Assembly (NCBI GenBank): GCA_934678955.1
Contig: CAKUSI010000253.1
Span: forward strand, 1 to 5,832
Direction: 5' to 3'
Origin: an uncultured Austwickia sp.
Lineage (GTDB): Bacteria; Actinomycetota; Actinomycetes; Actinomycetales; Dermatophilaceae
Length of the DNA: 5,832 bases
Part shown: one piece after another, positions 4,758 through 5,832 of the stretch
How the letters are laid out: each line of letters starts with the position of its first letter
How positions within the stretch are numbered: position 1 is the stretch's first letter
The notes under the pieces: model-generated
Databases searched by the model: none
What the model saw: the letters and a program-made list of their open reading frames with translations, nothing else
What the model was told of the DNA's origin: nothing
Made by a program: the position numbers and the translations under genes

Positions 4758-5832
4758 CCCAAAGTGTCTTACGGGAACACGCGACATCGAAAGATGTGGT
4801 GTGTTCCCGTAAGTCGTTTCTGCCCTCGCGCTCATGCTCCGCGTCCGCGTCGTCACCGTCGGCGGTGCTGCTGCTTTCGCGGATGATGGTCGCGAACGGC
4901 TCGGCCAGCCGCAGGCGTAACTGCTCGTCGTCAGTGATGTCGAGCCGCGTGTAGAACGCTTGGTTCGCCAATCTGCGGTCGGCATCACCGGATCGGGCAT
5001 AGGCGCGGTGGGCGTCGGTGAGCAGCCGCAGCGAGTCGTGGAGGAATGCCCGCCCTCCGGTGTGGTGTTCGTCGTGTTCGGCGAGTTTCTGGTTCACGTA
5101 CGCGAGGCCCGCCCGGATGCGGTCTTGATGCCGCTTGAGCGTGGGCAGGTCGATGGCGTCGGCGAAGTGCGCCGCCAGCAGCTTGTCACTCTCGCCTTCC
5201 AACTTCGCGCGGTTGGCCATGAGGTCGGTGATCTCTTGGTCGCGGCCTGCCATGCGTTTGTCGAACGCGGCATCGACATCAGCGGCCAAGCGCTGATACG
5301 TCGCATCAGTGATCGTGATGCTCGCGTAGGAGTCAGCGACGAGGCGTTCAGCGACCGCGACCGGCACCGCACGGCGGGTGCAGCCGGTCTTCTTCGCAGC
5401 CCGGCCGGAGCAGACGAAGTAGGCATACGTGGTGCCGCGCGGGTTGGTGGCGAAGTCGAGCAGCATCCGCGACCCGCAGGTGCCGCAGTGCAGGAGCCCT
5501 TTCAGGTGGTGGGCGTGCTGGACGTGCCGCGTCTGCTTCGCCGCCCGCGCCTTCAGGAGTGATTGCACCTGGTCGAACAGGGCCGGTTCCACGATGGGGT
5601 CGTGCGCTCCGGGATACAGGGCTCCTTTGTAGCGGATCACTCCCGCGTAGTAGGGGTTGGTGAGCAGCTTGTAGAGCGTGTTCTTCCCCAACGCCTTGGA
5701 GGGGCGCTTCGGTGTCGCCACGGTGACGAGTCCGCGGGCGGTGAGGTCGCGCAGCAGCCCGGTCACGGAGGTCTCGCCTTTCGCGTAGTGCTCGAACGCC
5801 CACGCGATGAGCGGTGCGCGTTCGGGGTCGAC
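4717..5832 (-). CDS. Large serine recombinase/integrase, C-terminal part
   Basis: 371 residues of a large serine recombinase, open to the right window edge; the N-terminal resolvase domain with the catalytic serine lies beyond it. The visible part starts in the recombinase domain (VDPERAPLIAWAFEHYAKGE, then TNPYYAGVIRYKGALYPGAHDPIV, EPALFDQVQSLL). A zinc ribbon of the CX2C-X21-CX9C type follows (CGTCGSRM to CSGRAAKKTGC, about 5487-5390). A long charged helical segment is probably the coiled-coil motif that controls synapsis (DKRMAGRDQEITDLM to YVNQKLAEHDEHH). A final conserved-looking block is LRLRLAEPFATII. Such enzymes catalyse site-specific integration and excision of phages and conjugative elements. 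GC content is visibly lower than in the genes to the left. The last ~30 residues are odd: they are encoded by the hairpin at 4768-4813 and then by the antisense of tRNA-Val, ending in TAA at 4719-4717 within the anticodon loop. The native C-terminus may have been altered by integration. Confidence 0.93.
   Translation of the reverse strand, partial: VDPERAPLIAWAFEHYAKGETSVTGLLRDLTARGLVTVATPKRPSKALGKNTLYKLLTNPYYAGVIRYKGALYPGAHDPIVEPALFDQVQSLLKARAAKQTRHVQHAHHLKGLLHCGTCGSRMLLDFATNPRGTTYAYFVCSGRAAKKTGCTRRAVPVAVAERLVADSYASITITDATYQRLAADVDAAFDKRMAGRDQEITDLMANRAKLEGESDKLLAAHFADAIDLPTLKRHQDRIRAGLAYVNQKLAEHDEHHTGGRAFLHDSLRLLTDAHRAYARSGDADRRLANQAFYTRLDITDDEQLRLRLAEPFATIIRESSSTADGDDADAEHEREGRNDLREHTTSFDVACSRKTLWVGAEGLEPPTPCL
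4758..5832. mobile_element. Left end of an integrated element at tRNA-Val (partial)
   Basis: From just after the tRNA 3' end to the window edge the composition drops in GC (37 of 60 bases in 5221-5280, against roughly 50 of 60 in 4021-4080 of the transporter). The only gene is an integrase-class serine recombinase pointing at the tRNA. A recombinase directly abutting an intact tRNA 3' end is the usual arrangement for an integrated phage, ICE or island. The exact crossover and the far end cannot be seen, so the boundary is approximate and the kind of element is unknown. Confidence 0.55.
4768..4813 (+). terminator. Long hairpin with GAAA loop after tRNA-Val; possible terminator or junction structure
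   Basis: Arms 4768-4780 (CTTACGGGAACAC) and 4801-4813 (GTGTTCCCGTAAG) are perfect 13-bp complements. Inward they continue with G-U (4781/4800), C-G (4782/4799), one G-G mismatch (4783/4798) and five more pairs (4784-4788 with 4793-4797), closing a GAAA loop (4789-4792). The total is 20 pairs with one mismatch. On the plus strand the loop is a GNRA tetraloop closed by C-G, and the structure starts 10 nt after the tRNA, so it could end or process the tRNA transcript. The downstream T content is poor (TCGTTTCT). The minus-strand loop would be TTTC. The fold itself is certain; the terminator role is a guess. Confidence 0.5.

Noticed and set aside
3853..4812. 319-codon plus-strand frame running from within the transporter through the tRNA into the hairpin
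   Set aside because: Gly/Arg-rich out-of-frame shadow of the transporter, ending in tRNA sense translation; no ribosome binding site or family resemblance.
4960..5562. 200-codon plus-strand frame opposite the recombinase
   Set aside because: It is the antisense of conserved recombinase and zinc-ribbon sequence and shows no independent features.
1..5832. CRISPR arrays, tandem repeats, insertion-sequence ends, defence or secretion genes
   Set aside because: No regularly spaced repeats, no transposase, and no coding capacity left over beyond the listed genes.

Overview
The window is very GC-rich, with GTG starts and strong G/C third-position bias. It carries a homodimeric-type pyruvate dehydrogenase E1 (aceE) next to a DUF3052 gene and a SigE-family ECF sigma factor. 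Together these point to a high-GC actinobacterium. The genus cannot be fixed from this sequence; the Propionibacteriales/Micrococcales side is a guess based partly on a dispersed-looking palindrome after aceE.

Layout. (1) Positions 2-1093 (+): 3' part of aceE, cut by the window edge. (2) 1094-1232: short intergenic stretch with a 15-bp imperfect inverted repeat (1109-1156) and the ribosome binding site of the next gene. (3) 1233-1664 (+): DUF3052 family protein. (4) 2811-1669 (-): single-pass membrane protein, a likely non-canonical anti-sigma factor, convergent with DUF3052 with only 4 bp between the stop codons. (5) 3326-2808 (-): SigE-family ECF sigma factor, joined to gene 4 by an ATGA stop/start overlap. 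(6) 3327-3436: divergent intergenic region with a candidate ECF-type promoter. (7) 3437-4648 (+): 12-TM-type MFS transporter. (8) 4684-4757 (+): tRNA-Val(UAC). (9) 4768-4813: 20-bp hairpin with a GAAA loop. (10) 5832-4717 (-): C-terminal two thirds of a large serine recombinase, cut by the right window edge, whose reading frame runs through the hairpin and stops in the anticodon loop of the tRNA on the opposite strand.

How it fits together. Positions 1 to about 4757 look like ordinary chromosomal backbone: central carbon metabolism, a sigma/membrane-regulator pair, a transporter and a tRNA. The right-hand kilobase looks like the end of an integrated element (phage, ICE or genomic island): lower GC, a large serine recombinase pointing at a tRNA 3' end, and a recombinase C-terminus made from host tRNA antisense sequence. 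The most interesting places are the tRNA/hairpin/recombinase junction and the cysteine-free membrane partner of the sigma factor. I did not see a clearly new multi-gene system. Most of the presumed element lies beyond position 5832.
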